A stretch of 64,000 nt of DNA from NCBI GenBank assembly GCA_038325765.1, contig JBBQJI010000038.1:7043-71042 (forward strand), read 5' to 3'. A program made the position numbers and the translations under genes. Within the stretch, counting starts at the first letter, position 1. Every line of letters starts with the position of its first letter. This DNA is from Xiheibacterium sp038325765. Lineage in GTDB: Bacteria; Myxococcota_A; Polyangia; Nannocystales; Nannocystaceae. This document shows, one piece after another, positions 1 to 8,909 of this stretch. A model generated the notes under the pieces. The model was not told where the DNA came from. It did not search any database and was given only the letters and a program-made list of their open reading frames with translations.

Positions 1-247
1 GCGCAGCAACCCCGAGTCGGTGTGGTTCGGCTTGGGGATGATGGGCCTGGTTGGCTGGTCGGTGGTGGTCCCGACGCTGCTCGGCACTGCGCTGGGCTTC
101 TGGCTCGACCGAAGCGCGAGCGGTGAACACTCGTGGACGATCGCACTCCTCTTCGTGGGCCTGGCGATCGGTTGTCTGAACGCCTGGTACTGGGTCGCAA
201 AGGAGGATCGAGCGATCCGCGAACAGACCCGGGGTGACGATGCGTGA
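1..247 (+). CDS. atpQ: N-ATPase subunit AtpQ (AtpZ/AtpI-like), 5'-truncated by the window edge
   Basis: Small membrane protein with two hydrophobic segments, of the AtpZ/AtpI type encoded in N-type ATPase operons. Such proteins are thought to help assemble the membrane sector or its cation supply. The reading frame is open to the first base of the window and reads R-S-N-P-E-S before V-W-F-G-L-G-M. That resembles the usual sequence just before the first helix, so the true start lies upstream, and the GTG at 20 is probably internal. The first helix contains GLVGWSVVVPTLLG and the second ALLFVGLAIGCLNAWYW. The stop overlaps the start of atpR, which indicates translational coupling. Identity rests on position in the operon as much as on sequence. 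Confidence 0.85.
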   Translation, partial: RSNPESVWFGLGMMGLVGWSVVVPTLLGTALGFWLDRSASGEHSWTIALLFVGLAIGCLNAWYWVAKEDRAIREQTRGDDA

Positions 248-548
248 TCTCCCGATGCTGATGCTCGCGGGGATCTGGGGCGCACTGCTGGGCACATTCT
301 TCTTCGTCGGCCTGTGGTGGACCGTGACGCGGGGCATGAGCGCCCAGCGTCCAGCGCTGCTGTTCCTGGGCAGCCTCATCGTCCGGACCGCCGTGGTCCT
401 CGGGGCGATCTACGCGGTCTCGGGCGACAGCGCGGCGCGAATCCTCGCGTGCATCGCCGGCTTCGTCATCGCCCGTGTCGTCGTGAAGCGGTGGGTCGGC
501 GCGCCCGCAGGGGGGCCACCTGCGCCAGGGATCCACCATGGTCCCTAG
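240..548 (+). CDS. atpR: N-ATPase subunit AtpR
   Basis: Protein of 102 residues with about three hydrophobic segments (near residues 5-27, 38-60 and 66-85), sitting between atpQ and atpB exactly where N-ATPase operons carry atpR. In this family AtpR is a small membrane component thought to interact with the c-ring or the Q subunit; its precise job is not established. The ATG at 240 overlaps the atpQ stop at 245-247, and a GTG at 234 in the same frame is an alternative start. The C-terminal tail is rich in Pro and Gly. The stop codon lies inside the start of atpB. Confidence 0.8.
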   Translation: MRDLPMLMLAGIWGALLGTFFFVGLWWTVTRGMSAQRPALLFLGSLIVRTAVVLGAIYAVSGDSAARILACIAGFVIARVVVKRWVGAPAGGPPAPGIHHGP

Positions 549-1266
549 CGCCGAGCACATCCGGCTCACCCCCGACGAATGGGTCTTCTGGGAGTACGCG
601 TTCGTGCGCCTCAACGCGACGATCGTGTTCACGTGGGCGCTGATGCTGGCGTTGGTGGGAGGCGCAGTGCTCATCACGCGCCGGCTGTCGACCGGACTCG
701 AGCGTTCGCGCTGGCAGAACATCCTGGAGATGCTGGTGCTCGGGATGCAGAAGCAGATCGAGGACGTCGGTCTGTCGCAGCCCTCGAGGTACATCGGTTT
801 CCTCGGCACGTTGTTCCTGTTCGTCGGAGCGTCCGCGCTCTCCACCGTGATCCCCGGCTTCGAACCTCCCACTGCATCGCTGTCGACCACGGCTGCCCTG
901 GCGCTCGGCGTGTTCGCGGCGGTGCCGTTCTTCGGCATCCGCGAGCGGGGCCTGCGCGGCTATCTCGCGTCGTACCTGAAACCGACCCCGCTGATGCTGC
1001 CGTTCAACATCATCAGCGAGGTCTCGCGGACCCTGGCGCTCGCCGTGCGCCTGTTCGGCAACATGATGAGCGGCACGATGATCATCGCCATCTTGCTGAC
1101 GATCACGCCATTCGTCTTTCCCGTGGTGATGACAGCCCTGGGCCTGCTGACGGGGATCGTGCAGGCCTACATCTTCAGCATCCTCGCCGCGGTCTACATC
1201 GCAGCGGCCACGCAGGCGCGACATCCCGCGCCAACCCCCCAGCCAACCCCCCAGCCAACCCGATAG
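538..1266 (+). CDS. atpB: N-ATPase subunit a
   Basis: Stator a subunit that forms the two ion half-channels beside the c-ring. The essential arginine is visible at residue 171 in LALAVRLFGNMMSG, the canonical helix of ATP synthase a subunits. Upstream of it, PLMLPFNIISEVSRTL carries the usual Glu (residue 161). At 242 residues it is a normal length. The C-terminus ends in a short PTPQPTPQPT repeat encoded by a 12-bp direct repeat. The start overlaps the atpR stop by 11 nt, and the next gene follows after 15 nt with a GAGG-type ribosome site (gatagaggagtgcagcaacc). Confidence 0.95.
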   Translation: MVPSAEHIRLTPDEWVFWEYAFVRLNATIVFTWALMLALVGGAVLITRRLSTGLERSRWQNILEMLVLGMQKQIEDVGLSQPSRYIGFLGTLFLFVGASALSTVIPGFEPPTASLSTTAALALGVFAAVPFFGIRERGLRGYLASYLKPTPLMLPFNIISEVSRTLALAVRLFGNMMSGTMIIAILLTITPFVFPVVMTALGLLTGIVQAYIFSILAAVYIAAATQARHPAPTPQPTPQPTR

Positions 1267-1281
1267 AGGAGTGCAGCAACC

Positions 1282-1563
1282 ATGGACAGCATGACAACGA
1301 TCGCAGTGGCCTCCATCGTCGTGGCCGGCTTCACCACCGCCTTCGGCGTGATGGGACCGTCGTTGGCCGAGGGTCGGGCAGTGGCCTCGGCCCTGACCTC
1401 GCTCGCCCAGCAACCCGATGCCTCGGCGACCATCACGCGGACCCTGTTCGTCGGCCTCGCCATGATCGAGTCGGCGGCGATCTACGCCTTCGTCGTCTCG
1501 ATGATCCTCATCTTCGCAAATCCGTTCTGGAACTACGTGCTCACCGTGGCCGCCGGGAGCTGA
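1282..1563 (+). CDS. atpE: N-ATPase subunit c (rotor ring)
   Basis: Two-helix c subunit of 93 residues. Helix 1 contains GPSLAEGRAV and ends at the polar loop AQQPD. Helix 2 contains IESAAIY and ends in the familiar ANPF. The ion-binding carboxylate is Glu63, followed by Ser64 and with Tyr68 four residues later. Glu30 sits where Na+-binding c subunits of the Ilyobacter type have Gln, so the site has two carboxylates. A two-carboxylate site is known from some Na+ rotors and also from a proton-driven N-type c17 ring, so ion choice cannot be read from sequence alone. Confidence 0.95.
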   Translation: MDSMTTIAVASIVVAGFTTAFGVMGPSLAEGRAVASALTSLAQQPDASATITRTLFVGLAMIESAAIYAFVVSMILIFANPFWNYVLTVAAGS

Positions 1564-1568
1564 ACCCA

Positions 1569-2414
1569 ATGCTGTTCGACTGGTTCACGATCGGCGCGCA
1601 GGCGCTCAACTTCGGCATCCTCGTGTTGCTGATGCACCGGTTCCTCTACAAGCCGGTGCTCGCAGCCATCGACGCGCGAGAGCAGCGAATCGCCGCACAG
1701 CTCGCCGACGCCAATGCCAAGCGTGACGAGGCCAAGCACGAGCGCGAAGAATTCGAGGGCAAGAACCATCACTTCGAGGCGCAGCGCGTCGCGATGCTGG
1801 CCAAGGCGACCGATGAGGCCAAGGCCGAGCGTGAGCGGCTGGTGGGTGAGGCGCGCGTTGCCGCCGACGCCCTGGCGACGAAGCGGAGCGAAGCGCTCGC
1901 GCGCGAGGTCCGGGATCTCGGGGTGATGATGCGACGCCGTGCCGGGGAGGAGGTCTTCGCCATCGCCCGCAAGGCGCTGGCGGATCTCGCCGACGCCGAC
2001 CTCGGCGAGCGGATCGGTGAAGTTTTCCTGTGTCGGCTACGGGCGCTGGACGCCGCCGCGAAGACACGGCTGGGCGAGTCCCTCGCGGCGTCACCCGAAC
2101 CGGCGGTGGTGCGATCTGCGTTCGAGCTGCCCGCGGCCCAGCGCGAGACGATCCAGCACGCCCTCGACGAGACCGTCGCCGCCGAAGTGCGGGTGCGATT
2201 CGAGACGGCGCCCGATCTCGTCGCGGGGATCGAGCTCGCCACCGATGGGCAGACGCTCGGCTGGAGCATCGCGAGCTACCTCGGTGCGCTCGAGCAGCGC
2301 GTGGGTGAACTCGTGCAGCGGCCAGCAGGCAAGCTCGACGCCGTGGCGGCGCATGGCCAAACCACCGCTTCCGCAGCGGCCAGCCCGGCCGCAGCGGTTA
2401 GCGTGGCGCGATGA
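1569..2414 (+). CDS. atpF: N-ATPase subunit b with delta-like C-terminal extension
   Basis: Peripheral-stalk protein of 281 residues. The N-terminus is a single membrane helix (FDWFTIGAQALNFGILVLLM) followed by a long charged helix rich in Ala, Glu, Lys and Arg up to about residue 140. This is the standard b-subunit layout. The extra C-terminal part, about residues 150-265, resembles the delta/OSCP C-terminal domain. That fits the absence of a separate delta gene, which is usual for N-ATPases. Ala/Ser-rich residues end the protein. The ATG at 1569 lies 5 nt after the atpE stop, and the stop overlaps the atpA start (ATGA). Confidence 0.9.
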   Translation: MLFDWFTIGAQALNFGILVLLMHRFLYKPVLAAIDAREQRIAAQLADANAKRDEAKHEREEFEGKNHHFEAQRVAMLAKATDEAKAERERLVGEARVAADALATKRSEALAREVRDLGVMMRRRAGEEVFAIARKALADLADADLGERIGEVFLCRLRALDAAAKTRLGESLAASPEPAVVRSAFELPAAQRETIQHALDETVAAEVRVRFETAPDLVAGIELATDGQTLGWSIASYLGALEQRVGELVQRPAGKLDAVAAHGQTTASAAASPAAAVSVAR

Positions 2415-3970
2415 CGACCTGGAGCCTCGAGAAGATCGTCGACGGTGCCTTGGGCGCGATGCACCGCGCGCGCGTGGGCTTCGAGTTCGAATTCTCGCCG
2501 CGCGAGCACGGCACGGTCAAGAGCGTCTCCACCGGGATTGCGCGGGTGGGCGGGCTCCCGAACGCGGGCTCCGAGGAGCTCTTGCGATTCTCCGATGATC
2601 TGTTCGGCATCGCCTTCAACGTGGACGAGGACGACATCGGCGTGGTGCTGCTCGGTGACAGCGCGAGGGTCCACGCCGGCGACGAGGTCCATCGCACGGG
2701 TCGGGTGATGGACGTCGCGGTGGGCGACGGGCTGCTCGGCCGTGTCATCGACCCGCTCGGGCGCCCGCTCGACGGCCACGGGACCGTCGTCACGAGCGCG
2801 CGCTTGCCCATCGAGCGCCCAGCGCCGGCGATCATGGATCGGGCGCCGGTGACCGTGCCGCTGCAATCGGGGCTCAAGGTCGTCGACGCGCTGATCCCGA
2901 TCGGTCGGGGGCAGCGCGAGCTGATCCTGGGGGATCGCCAGACCGGCAAGAGCGCCCTGGCGATCGGTACGATCCTCAACCAAGCTGGTCACGACGTCGT
3001 CTGCGTCTACTGTGCGATCGGCCAGCCCGCGTCGGCGGTCGCGAAGACCGTGGCGGTGCTGCGCGAGCGGGCGGCGATGGACTACACCGTCGTGGTCGTC
3101 GCCGAGGGCAGCGACGCGCCGGGACTGGCCTACATCGCGCCGTATGCAGCGACCAGCATCGCCGAATTCTTCATGGAGGCGGGTCGTGACGTGCTCATCG
3201 TCTACGACGATCTGACCCACCACGCCCGCGCCTATCGCGAGCTCTCGCTGCTCTTGCGGCGGCCGCCGGGGCGCGAGGCCTTCCCCGGCGACATCTTCTA
3301 CATCCACTCGCGCCTGCTCGAGCGCGCGACCCACCTCGACGACGAGCGTGGCGGCGGGTCGCTGACCGCACTGCCCATCATCGAGACCGAGGCCCAGAAC
3401 ATCTCGGCGTACGTACCGACCAACCTGATCTCGATCACCGACGGGCAGATCTATCTCTCGCCGGCGATGTTCGAGCTGGGCGTGCTGCCGGCCGTCGACG
3501 TCGGCAAGTCGGTCTCGCGGGTCGGCGGCAAGGCCCAGCGCGCGGCCTACCGGCAGGTCGCGGGCGATCTCAAGCTCGCGTACGCGCAGTTCGAGGAGCT
3601 CGAGACGTTTGCCCGGTTCGGCGCGCGGGTGGATCCCGGCACCCAGCAACGCATCGATCACGGGCGCCGCATCCGAGCGTGCCTCAAGCAGGCCGAGTTC
3701 TCGACCGTGTCGGTGCCGACACAGATCGCGACGCTGCTCGCGCTGAGCGAGAAGCTGCTCGACGACGTGCCGATGGAGAAGATGGCCGATGCCCAGCGGG
3801 CGGTGCAGGAGGCAGCGGGCTTGCTCCCCGACGAGGTGTGCGCACGCTTCGAGTCCGCCGATGACCTCAGCGACGCCGACCGCGAGGCGATCCTCGTGGT
3901 GGTACGTGGGGCGCTCGCACCATTTCGACCTGCGGCGACACCCCCGGAGACGCCGGAGGACGGGGGATGA
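2411..3970 (+). CDS. atpA: N-ATPase subunit alpha
   Basis: Alpha subunit of the catalytic head, 519 residues. The Walker A loop GDRQTGKS is at about 174-181, the Walker B region VLIVYDDLT is at 261-269, and SVSRVGGKAQ follows further on. GDGLLGRVIDPLGRPLDG near residue 106 is typical of alpha subunits. Alpha binds nucleotide without turning it over and contributes an arginine to the beta site; beta itself (atpD) is not in the window and should lie upstream. The start overlaps the atpF stop and the stop overlaps the atpG start, both as ATGA, so the three are translationally coupled. Confidence 0.97.
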   Translation: MTTWSLEKIVDGALGAMHRARVGFEFEFSPREHGTVKSVSTGIARVGGLPNAGSEELLRFSDDLFGIAFNVDEDDIGVVLLGDSARVHAGDEVHRTGRVMDVAVGDGLLGRVIDPLGRPLDGHGTVVTSARLPIERPAPAIMDRAPVTVPLQSGLKVVDALIPIGRGQRELILGDRQTGKSALAIGTILNQAGHDVVCVYCAIGQPASAVAKTVAVLRERAAMDYTVVVVAEGSDAPGLAYIAPYAATSIAEFFMEAGRDVLIVYDDLTHHARAYRELSLLLRRPPGREAFPGDIFYIHSRLLERATHLDDERGGGSLTALPIIETEAQNISAYVPTNLISITDGQIYLSPAMFELGVLPAVDVGKSVSRVGGKAQRAAYRQVAGDLKLAYAQFEELETFARFGARVDPGTQQRIDHGRRIRACLKQAEFSTVSVPTQIATLLALSEKLLDDVPMEKMADAQRAVQEAAGLLPDEVCARFESADDLSDADREAILVVVRGALAPFRPAATPPETPEDGG

Positions 3971-4887
3971 CCGAGACCAGTGCGAGCCTGCGGCGACAGC
4001 TCGCGAGCGCGGGCGACCTGCGATCGGTCGTACGGACGATGAAGGCCCTCGCCGCCGCGAGCATCGGTCAGTACGAGCGCTCTGTGCGAGCGCTCGGCGA
4101 CTACCACCGTGCGGTCGAGCTCGGGCTCGGCGTCTGTTTCCGACGCCTCGAGCCGGTGACGATCACCAACCCCGCCGTGGGACACCGCGCAGACGCGACG
4201 ACAGGTGTGGTGGTGTTCGGTTCGGATCAGGGATTGGTGGGTCGCTTCAACGAGGTGATCGCCGAGGACGCGCTCGAGGTCATCGCGTCGATCCAGAGCA
4301 GCGGCCCGCCGCCGCGGATATGGGCGGTCGGCGGGCGCGTGCACGGTCGGCTCGCCGAGGCGGGGCTGACGTTGATGCCGCCGCTCGAGGTCCCCAGCTC
4401 GGTCGAGGGCATCGCGCCGCTGGTCGCCCGAATCCTGGTGGAGACCGAGGTGCCAGGGCGGGGCGACGAGCTCGACGAGCTGCATCTGTTGCACAATCGC
4501 GCCGGCGTCGCTCCCAGCTATGGGCCGGTGCGTCAGCGGCTGCTGCCGCTCGATGAACCTTGGCGACGCGAGCTCGCCCAACGCCCGTGGCCGACCAAGC
4601 GCTTGCCCGAGGTGCTGGGCAGCGAGGCGTCGACACTGCGCGTGCTGATCCGCGAGTATGTGTTCATCTCGCTGTTCCGCGCGTGCGCCGAGTCGCTCGC
4701 CAGCGAGAACGCCAGCCGCCTCGCGGCGATGCAGCGCGCCGACAAGAACATCGACGAACTCATGGAGGCGCTCGAGAGCACCGTTCATCGGGTTCGTCAG
4801 GCCGCGATCGACGAGGAGCTGTTCGACGTGATCGCGGGCTTCGAGGCGCTGACAACCGCGTCGGATGTTGGCGCGGGGCGACGATGA
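3967..4887 (+). CDS. atpG: N-ATPase subunit gamma
   Basis: Central rotor shaft, 306 residues. The N-terminal helix (TETSASLRRQLASAGDLRSV, then MKALAAASIGQYE) and the C-terminal helix (ASENASRLAAMQRADKNIDE) together make the coiled coil of gamma subunits. The second segment is the family's most conserved stretch. The middle GSDQGLVGRFNE matches the Rossmann-like core. It is the last gene of the operon: nothing coding follows on this strand for over 1 kb, consistent with the N-ATPase order D-C-Q-R-B-E-F-A-G. A short basic tail (GAGRR) ends the protein. Confidence 0.95.
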   Translation: MTETSASLRRQLASAGDLRSVVRTMKALAAASIGQYERSVRALGDYHRAVELGLGVCFRRLEPVTITNPAVGHRADATTGVVVFGSDQGLVGRFNEVIAEDALEVIASIQSSGPPPRIWAVGGRVHGRLAEAGLTLMPPLEVPSSVEGIAPLVARILVETEVPGRGDELDELHLLHNRAGVAPSYGPVRQRLLPLDEPWRRELAQRPWPTKRLPEVLGSEASTLRVLIREYVFISLFRACAESLASENASRLAAMQRADKNIDELMEALESTVHRVRQAAIDEELFDVIAGFEALTTASDVGAGRR

Positions 4888-4982
4888 TCGCGATGCCTCG
4901 AGGTGGTCCGCGGACCCCGCTCCCACGTCACTCGACGTCCGCGATCGGGTCGAGGCGACCGACAAAGCCGGCGAAGTTGCGA

Positions 4983-5048
4983 TGGGCGTGGATCGGCACC
5001 TGAGCCCGGCGTGAGCTGATCAGATGGATCGGTGTGCCGATCCACGCC
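4983..5048. repeat. 16-bp perfect inverted repeat between atpG and the VIT gene
   Basis: The arm at 4983-4998 (gggcgtggatcggcac) is exactly complementary to 5033-5048, with 34 nt between. It lies in the 288-bp gap after the N-ATPase operon, where the converging VIT gene also ends. There is no T-run after either arm, so it is not a classical intrinsic terminator. It could still fold as a long hairpin for transcripts from either side, or mark a former element. No gene is supported in 4888-5175. Confidence 0.6.
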
Positions 5049-5175
5049 CGTCCGACGAGCCCCGTTCGGCAAATTCTTCGCCGTTGAAGGGACGTCGGTC
5101 GACCAAGCGCATCGAAGTCGTCGAGGTCGAGTGCTGGCTCGCGTAGCGCGGATACAGGATCGTGCTCACCCGAGC

Positions 5176-5886
5176 TCACAGGGCCGCGCCCGTGAGCCGT
5201 CCGATCCCCAACGAGATGAGCAGCGCGAGCGCGCCACCCACGAGCACTCGCAACGACGCGCGGCCGACCGGCGCCCCACCGAGGCGCGCGCCCACGGCCC
5301 CGAGCGCCAACAGACCGACGAGGGCGACGGCCATCGTCAGCCAGACGCGCAGGCTCGCCGAGGCCAGCACGACCACGACGATCGGGATCACAGCACCGGC
5401 GACGAAGCTCACCGCAGAGACCAGCGACGCCTGGATCGGATCGGCGAGGGCGTCGACGTCGATGCCGAGTTCGTCGCGCGCATGGACGCGGAGGCGATCC
5501 TGCTGCGACAGCTCGATGGCCACCTGCTCGGCCAGCGCGGCGCTCAGCCCACGCTTGCGGTAGATCATCGCCAGCTCCGCAGCCTCGGCCTCGGGCGACG
5601 ACGCGAGTTCGCGGCGCTCGGTCTCGAGATCCGCCCGCTCCGTGTCGCGCTGCGAGCTGACCGAGACGTACTCGCCCGCGGCCATCGACAGCGCGCCCGC
5701 GGTGAGGCCCGCGATGCCGGCGACGAGGATCGCGGCGCGCGAGCTGTCCGCCGCCGCGACGCCGACCATCAGACTCGCGGTCGAGATGAGGCCATCGTTG
5801 GCGCCGAGCACCGCGGCCCGTAGCCACGCCCCGCGTCCACCACGGTGGCGCTCAGAGGCGAGGTGATCGCGCAGACCGTGGAGCAT
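5176..5886 (-). CDS. VIT/CCC1 family metal transporter
   Basis: Membrane protein of 236 residues of the VIT1/CCC1 family, which moves Fe2+ or Mn2+ out of the cytoplasm. The family signature is clear near the N-terminus: RAAVLGANDGLISTASLMVG, then ALSMAAGEYVSVSSQRDTE. A charged cytoplasmic helical region with Glu residues follows (ETERRELASS...EAAELAMIY), where metal is bound in plant VIT1. Three hydrophobic segments end the protein, giving about five in all. The ATG at 5886 fits family length. An in-frame ATG at 5919 has a better purine-rich site (GGTGGGA) and would add 11 residues. The gene converges on the ATPase operon. Confidence 0.9.
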   Translation of the reverse strand: MLHGLRDHLASERHRGGRGAWLRAAVLGANDGLISTASLMVGVAAADSSRAAILVAGIAGLTAGALSMAAGEYVSVSSQRDTERADLETERRELASSPEAEAAELAMIYRKRGLSAALAEQVAIELSQQDRLRVHARDELGIDVDALADPIQASLVSAVSFVAGAVIPIVVVVLASASLRVWLTMAVALVGLLALGAVGARLGGAPVGRASLRVLVGGALALLISLGIGRLTGAAL

Positions 5887-6088
5887 GCGGACAACCTGCA
5901 AGCATCGACGGCGTCGCATCAAGAACGTCCCACCGAGGGCCGTCGGGCCTGGGGCCGCGGCGATGGGGCCGGCGGCGGACGACGCGCTGACGGGACGGGG
6001 ATGCCGTCTAGGACGACGTCGCGGGCGCCGACGGCCGTTCTGCGCTTTTTTCGGTGCCCCGCCGTAATCGAAGCGGGGCTCGTACAAC

Positions 6089-6805
6089 ATGGAGATCGCG
6101 GGTTCCCCCGCGCTCGCGATGCCGCGCATGCCGACCTATCCTGCGCTCCAGGCCCCCTGCGCCGAGTCGGCCACGGTCGTGCCGTTGCGCCAGGCCGACC
6201 TCGCGGCGAACGCCCCGGGCGATGCCGCGAACGAGGGCGAGCGCATGCGCGCGCTCGTCGCCCGCGCACGGCACGGCGATCTCGATGCGTGGTCGCGCCT
6301 CTACACCGAGACGTTCGACGTCGTGCTCAAGCACGTGTGCTGTCTCGTCGGCGACGCCGCGCTCGCCGAGGATCTCGTCCACGATGCGTACGCGCGCGCG
6401 ATGGGCAACATCGGTCAGTACGACGGACGCGCACCGTTCGTGGCATGGCTTCGCGGGATCGCGCTCAACGTCGTGCGCATGCACTGGCGCCGCGCCAAGA
6501 TCACCGATCGCGTGCACGATCGACTGCGCGAGCTGGTGATCGTCACGTCGGGTGGGATCGCGGCGGGACCTGATCGCATGCACCAGCAGGATCAGCGGGC
6601 GCGCCTTCTGTATGAGCTGCTCGCGACGCTGCCGGAGAACCTCCGCGAGGCGTTCGTCTTGCGCGAGATCGAGGGCTTCCCGGCGACCGAGGCCGCGGCA
6701 ACGCTCGGGATCTCCGAGGGGAACCTCGCGGTGCGAGCGTCGCGTGCGCGCGCGCGGATTCGTCACGAACTCGAGCGCCTCGGGTGGACGGAGGCGACGC
6801 AGTGA
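6089..6805 (+). CDS. ECF-type RNA polymerase sigma factor
   Basis: Sigma-70 family factor of 238 residues. The region 2 helix is at about 60-125 (DLDAWSRLYTETFDVVL, EDLVHDAYARAMGNI, FVAWLRGIALNVVR). The region 4 helix-turn-helix is at about 170-225 (LLATLPENLREAFVLREIEG, then ATEAAATLGISEGNLAVRAS). About 50 non-conserved residues precede region 2, so the true start may be downstream of the ATG given here, for example at 6119 or 6128. The stop overlaps the GTG start of the membrane protein that follows, the usual arrangement for a sigma factor and its anti-sigma regulator. Confidence 0.92.
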   Translation: MEIAGSPALAMPRMPTYPALQAPCAESATVVPLRQADLAANAPGDAANEGERMRALVARARHGDLDAWSRLYTETFDVVLKHVCCLVGDAALAEDLVHDAYARAMGNIGQYDGRAPFVAWLRGIALNVVRMHWRRAKITDRVHDRLRELVIVTSGGIAAGPDRMHQQDQRARLLYELLATLPENLREAFVLREIEGFPATEAAATLGISEGNLAVRASRARARIRHELERLGWTEATQ

Positions 6806-7818
6806 CCGAGCCCATGCACGATCCAGTCGATGGGCTCGTCGATGCTGCGCGCACGCAAGCGACGCGCGGGTGCGCGACCGTTCCCCTCGATTTCGCCGCT
6901 GTGCTCGCGCGGGCGCAACGTGTCGCGACCGACGAGGATCGCCCGCTGCTCGCCGACAGCTTCGCGCAGGCACAGCGTGACGCAGCCGAGGCTCCGGAGG
7001 ACGAAGTCGTCGACATCCGTGGCCGGGCACGCGAGGACGCGGCCCCGGGTGCTCTCGATGCGCTCATCTTCGACGCGCGAGCGTCGGTGGATCGCATGGT
7101 CGTGCAGACACGGATGCGAGCGATTCCGCCGCTGCCCGTCGTGCGTCCCCGGCCGCGGCTCGGTGTCGTCGTCGCAGCGGCGGGAGTTCTCGCCGCCGCA
7201 GCGATCGCGTGGGTGAGTGCGCAAGGTTGGGTCGAGCGGATGGAGACCCGCGAGGGCGAGGGTCGGCGAGATCAGGCGTTCAACATCGGCACGAGCCCAC
7301 GCACGGGCGGTCATGCAGCGGAGCGCGATCCCGAGCCCGCGCCGCGCGAGCGTGTGCGGCGAGTCGAACCCGAGGCGCCTGTTCCTGTTCCCGTCTTCGA
7401 GCCGCCACCCCTCGTGAAGCCCGTCACGGAGCCCAGCGCACCGCGACCGCGCGTGGACGCGGATCGGCTGCGCACGCTCAGCGACGAGGGCCGCGCGGCG
7501 TGGCGCATGGGCGATCGTCGTGGCGCAGAGGCGAAGTTCCTGCAGGTCACTGCGGCGGGCGATCGTTCGGCGCTCGCCGAGCTCGCCTGGGGCGACCTGT
7601 TCGCACTCGCGCGGCAGCTCGGCGACGATGCGCGCCTGCACGAGCGATGGCGAGCATACGTCGTGAAGTTCCCCCGCGGTCGCTACGCCGATGATGCTCG
7701 CGCCGGGCTGTGCCGCGATGCTGACGACGGCACGACGTGCTGGGCCAAGTATCTGCGCGATCTCCCCAACGGCTCGTATCGCACCGAGGCCCGCGGTGCC
7801 GTCGAGAAGGGTCCGTGA
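6802..7818 (+). CDS. Membrane anti-sigma-like protein with C-terminal tetratricopeptide-type region
   Basis: Protein of 338 residues coupled to the sigma gene by a GTGA overlap. A cytoplasmic part of about 118 residues is followed by one membrane helix (LGVVVAAAGVLAAAAIAWVS, about 120-140). Then comes a Pro/Glu-rich periplasmic linker with an alternating PVPVPVFEPPP stretch, and a C-terminal helical region of about 110 residues. The helical part (RTLSDEGRAAWRMGDRRGAE, then SALAELAWGDLFALARQLG) looks like TPR or TolA-binding-type repeats. It has no classical zinc-binding HxxxCxxC anti-sigma motif. The role as anti-sigma is inferred from coupling and topology; a sensor that scaffolds the acidic lipoproteins downstream is another option. 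Confidence 0.75.
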   Translation: MTEPMHDPVDGLVDAARTQATRGCATVPLDFAAVLARAQRVATDEDRPLLADSFAQAQRDAAEAPEDEVVDIRGRAREDAAPGALDALIFDARASVDRMVVQTRMRAIPPLPVVRPRPRLGVVVAAAGVLAAAAIAWVSAQGWVERMETREGEGRRDQAFNIGTSPRTGGHAAERDPEPAPRERVRRVEPEAPVPVPVFEPPPLVKPVTEPSAPRPRVDADRLRTLSDEGRAAWRMGDRRGAEAKFLQVTAAGDRSALAELAWGDLFALARQLGDDARLHERWRAYVVKFPRGRYADDARAGLCRDADDGTTCWAKYLRDLPNGSYRTEARGAVEKGP

Positions 7819-7819
7819 G

Positions 7820-8296
7820 ATGACACGCCCGTGCGCATCGATCTTCGCGCTCGTCGCCGTGATCGCGTGCGGTGTCGAGCCGTACGTCGTGACGAACGCG
7901 GGCACGACGGGCGACGACGACCAGGGTTCGGGCGACGAGGGTTCGGGCGACGAGGGTTCGGGCGACCAGGGTTCGGGCGACGACGATCCGGACGCGGATG
8001 GATCCGACGCAGATGGATCCGATGAACATGGATCCGATGAAGAGGGATCCGACGAAGAGGGATCCGACGAAGAGGGTCCGCCTGACGACGACCAGACCAG
8101 CGGTTCGAGTGAGGCCGGCTCGAACAGCGGCGACTACGCTGTGACTGATGAGCCCGAGGGGTCCGGCGAGGGCGGCGAGTGTCCCGATGACGATGTCTGC
8201 GAGACGACGGGCGAAGTCGAGCCCACCAAAGCTGGCGAGGACGCCGGCGACGACGGCAGCAGCGGTGGCGGAGACGACATTCGCGGCACCGCGTGA
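7820..8296 (+). CDS. Acidic repeat lipoprotein
   Basis: Predicted lipoprotein of 158 residues, start ATG one base after the preceding stop. A short basic N-terminus and hydrophobic stretch lead to Cys at AVIACG. The mature chain is almost wholly low complexity: GSGDEGSGDEGSGDQGSGDD, then repeated GSDADGSDEEGSDEEG, coded by tandem 15-bp units at about 7925-8075. A later segment has two Cys (GGECPDDDVCETTGEVEPT), the only part that looks like a folded motif. No family is recognised. Acidic, Gly/Ser-rich stalks like this are common in Myxococcota lipoproteins; divalent cation binding is possible but unproven. Confidence 0.75.
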   Translation: MTRPCASIFALVAVIACGVEPYVVTNAGTTGDDDQGSGDEGSGDEGSGDQGSGDDDPDADGSDADGSDEHGSDEEGSDEEGSDEEGPPDDDQTSGSSEAGSNSGDYAVTDEPEGSGEGGECPDDDVCETTGEVEPTKAGEDAGDDGSSGGGDDIRGTA

Positions 8297-8395
8297 AACA
8301 TTCCTCCGCGGTCTGTAATGCGGTCCACGCTGGCGCATCTCCAAGCATGTAGCCCGCGGGCGACGGACGCTCCAGCGGCACGGGAAGCACCATCC

Positions 8396-8833
<438 letters not shown>

Positions 8834-8862
8834 GCCCGTGCTGCGCTAACGCTTGCACCCCG

Positions 8863-8894
8863 AAGGGATCCGCGGCAGCCTGCCCGGGTCCCTT
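8863..8894 (+). terminator. Possible terminator hairpin after the acidic lipoprotein
   Basis: Arms 8863-8871 (aagggatcc) and 8886-8894 (gggtccctt) pair over nine bases with one G-U wobble and enclose 14 nt. They are followed by cttgcattcgtt, which is only weakly T-rich. It sits 30 bp after a stop codon and 16 bp before the next start, so a terminator or attenuating hairpin is plausible, but the weak tail lowers confidence. Confidence 0.35.
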
Positions 8895-8909
8895 CTTGCA
8901 TTCGTTCGG

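Noticed and set aside
466..1569. Long minus-strand open frame (367 residues) across atpR, atpB and atpE
   Set aside because: Antisense shadow of a GC-rich operon; Arg/His/Gly-rich translation without any motif, while the plus strand has clear ATPase subunits.
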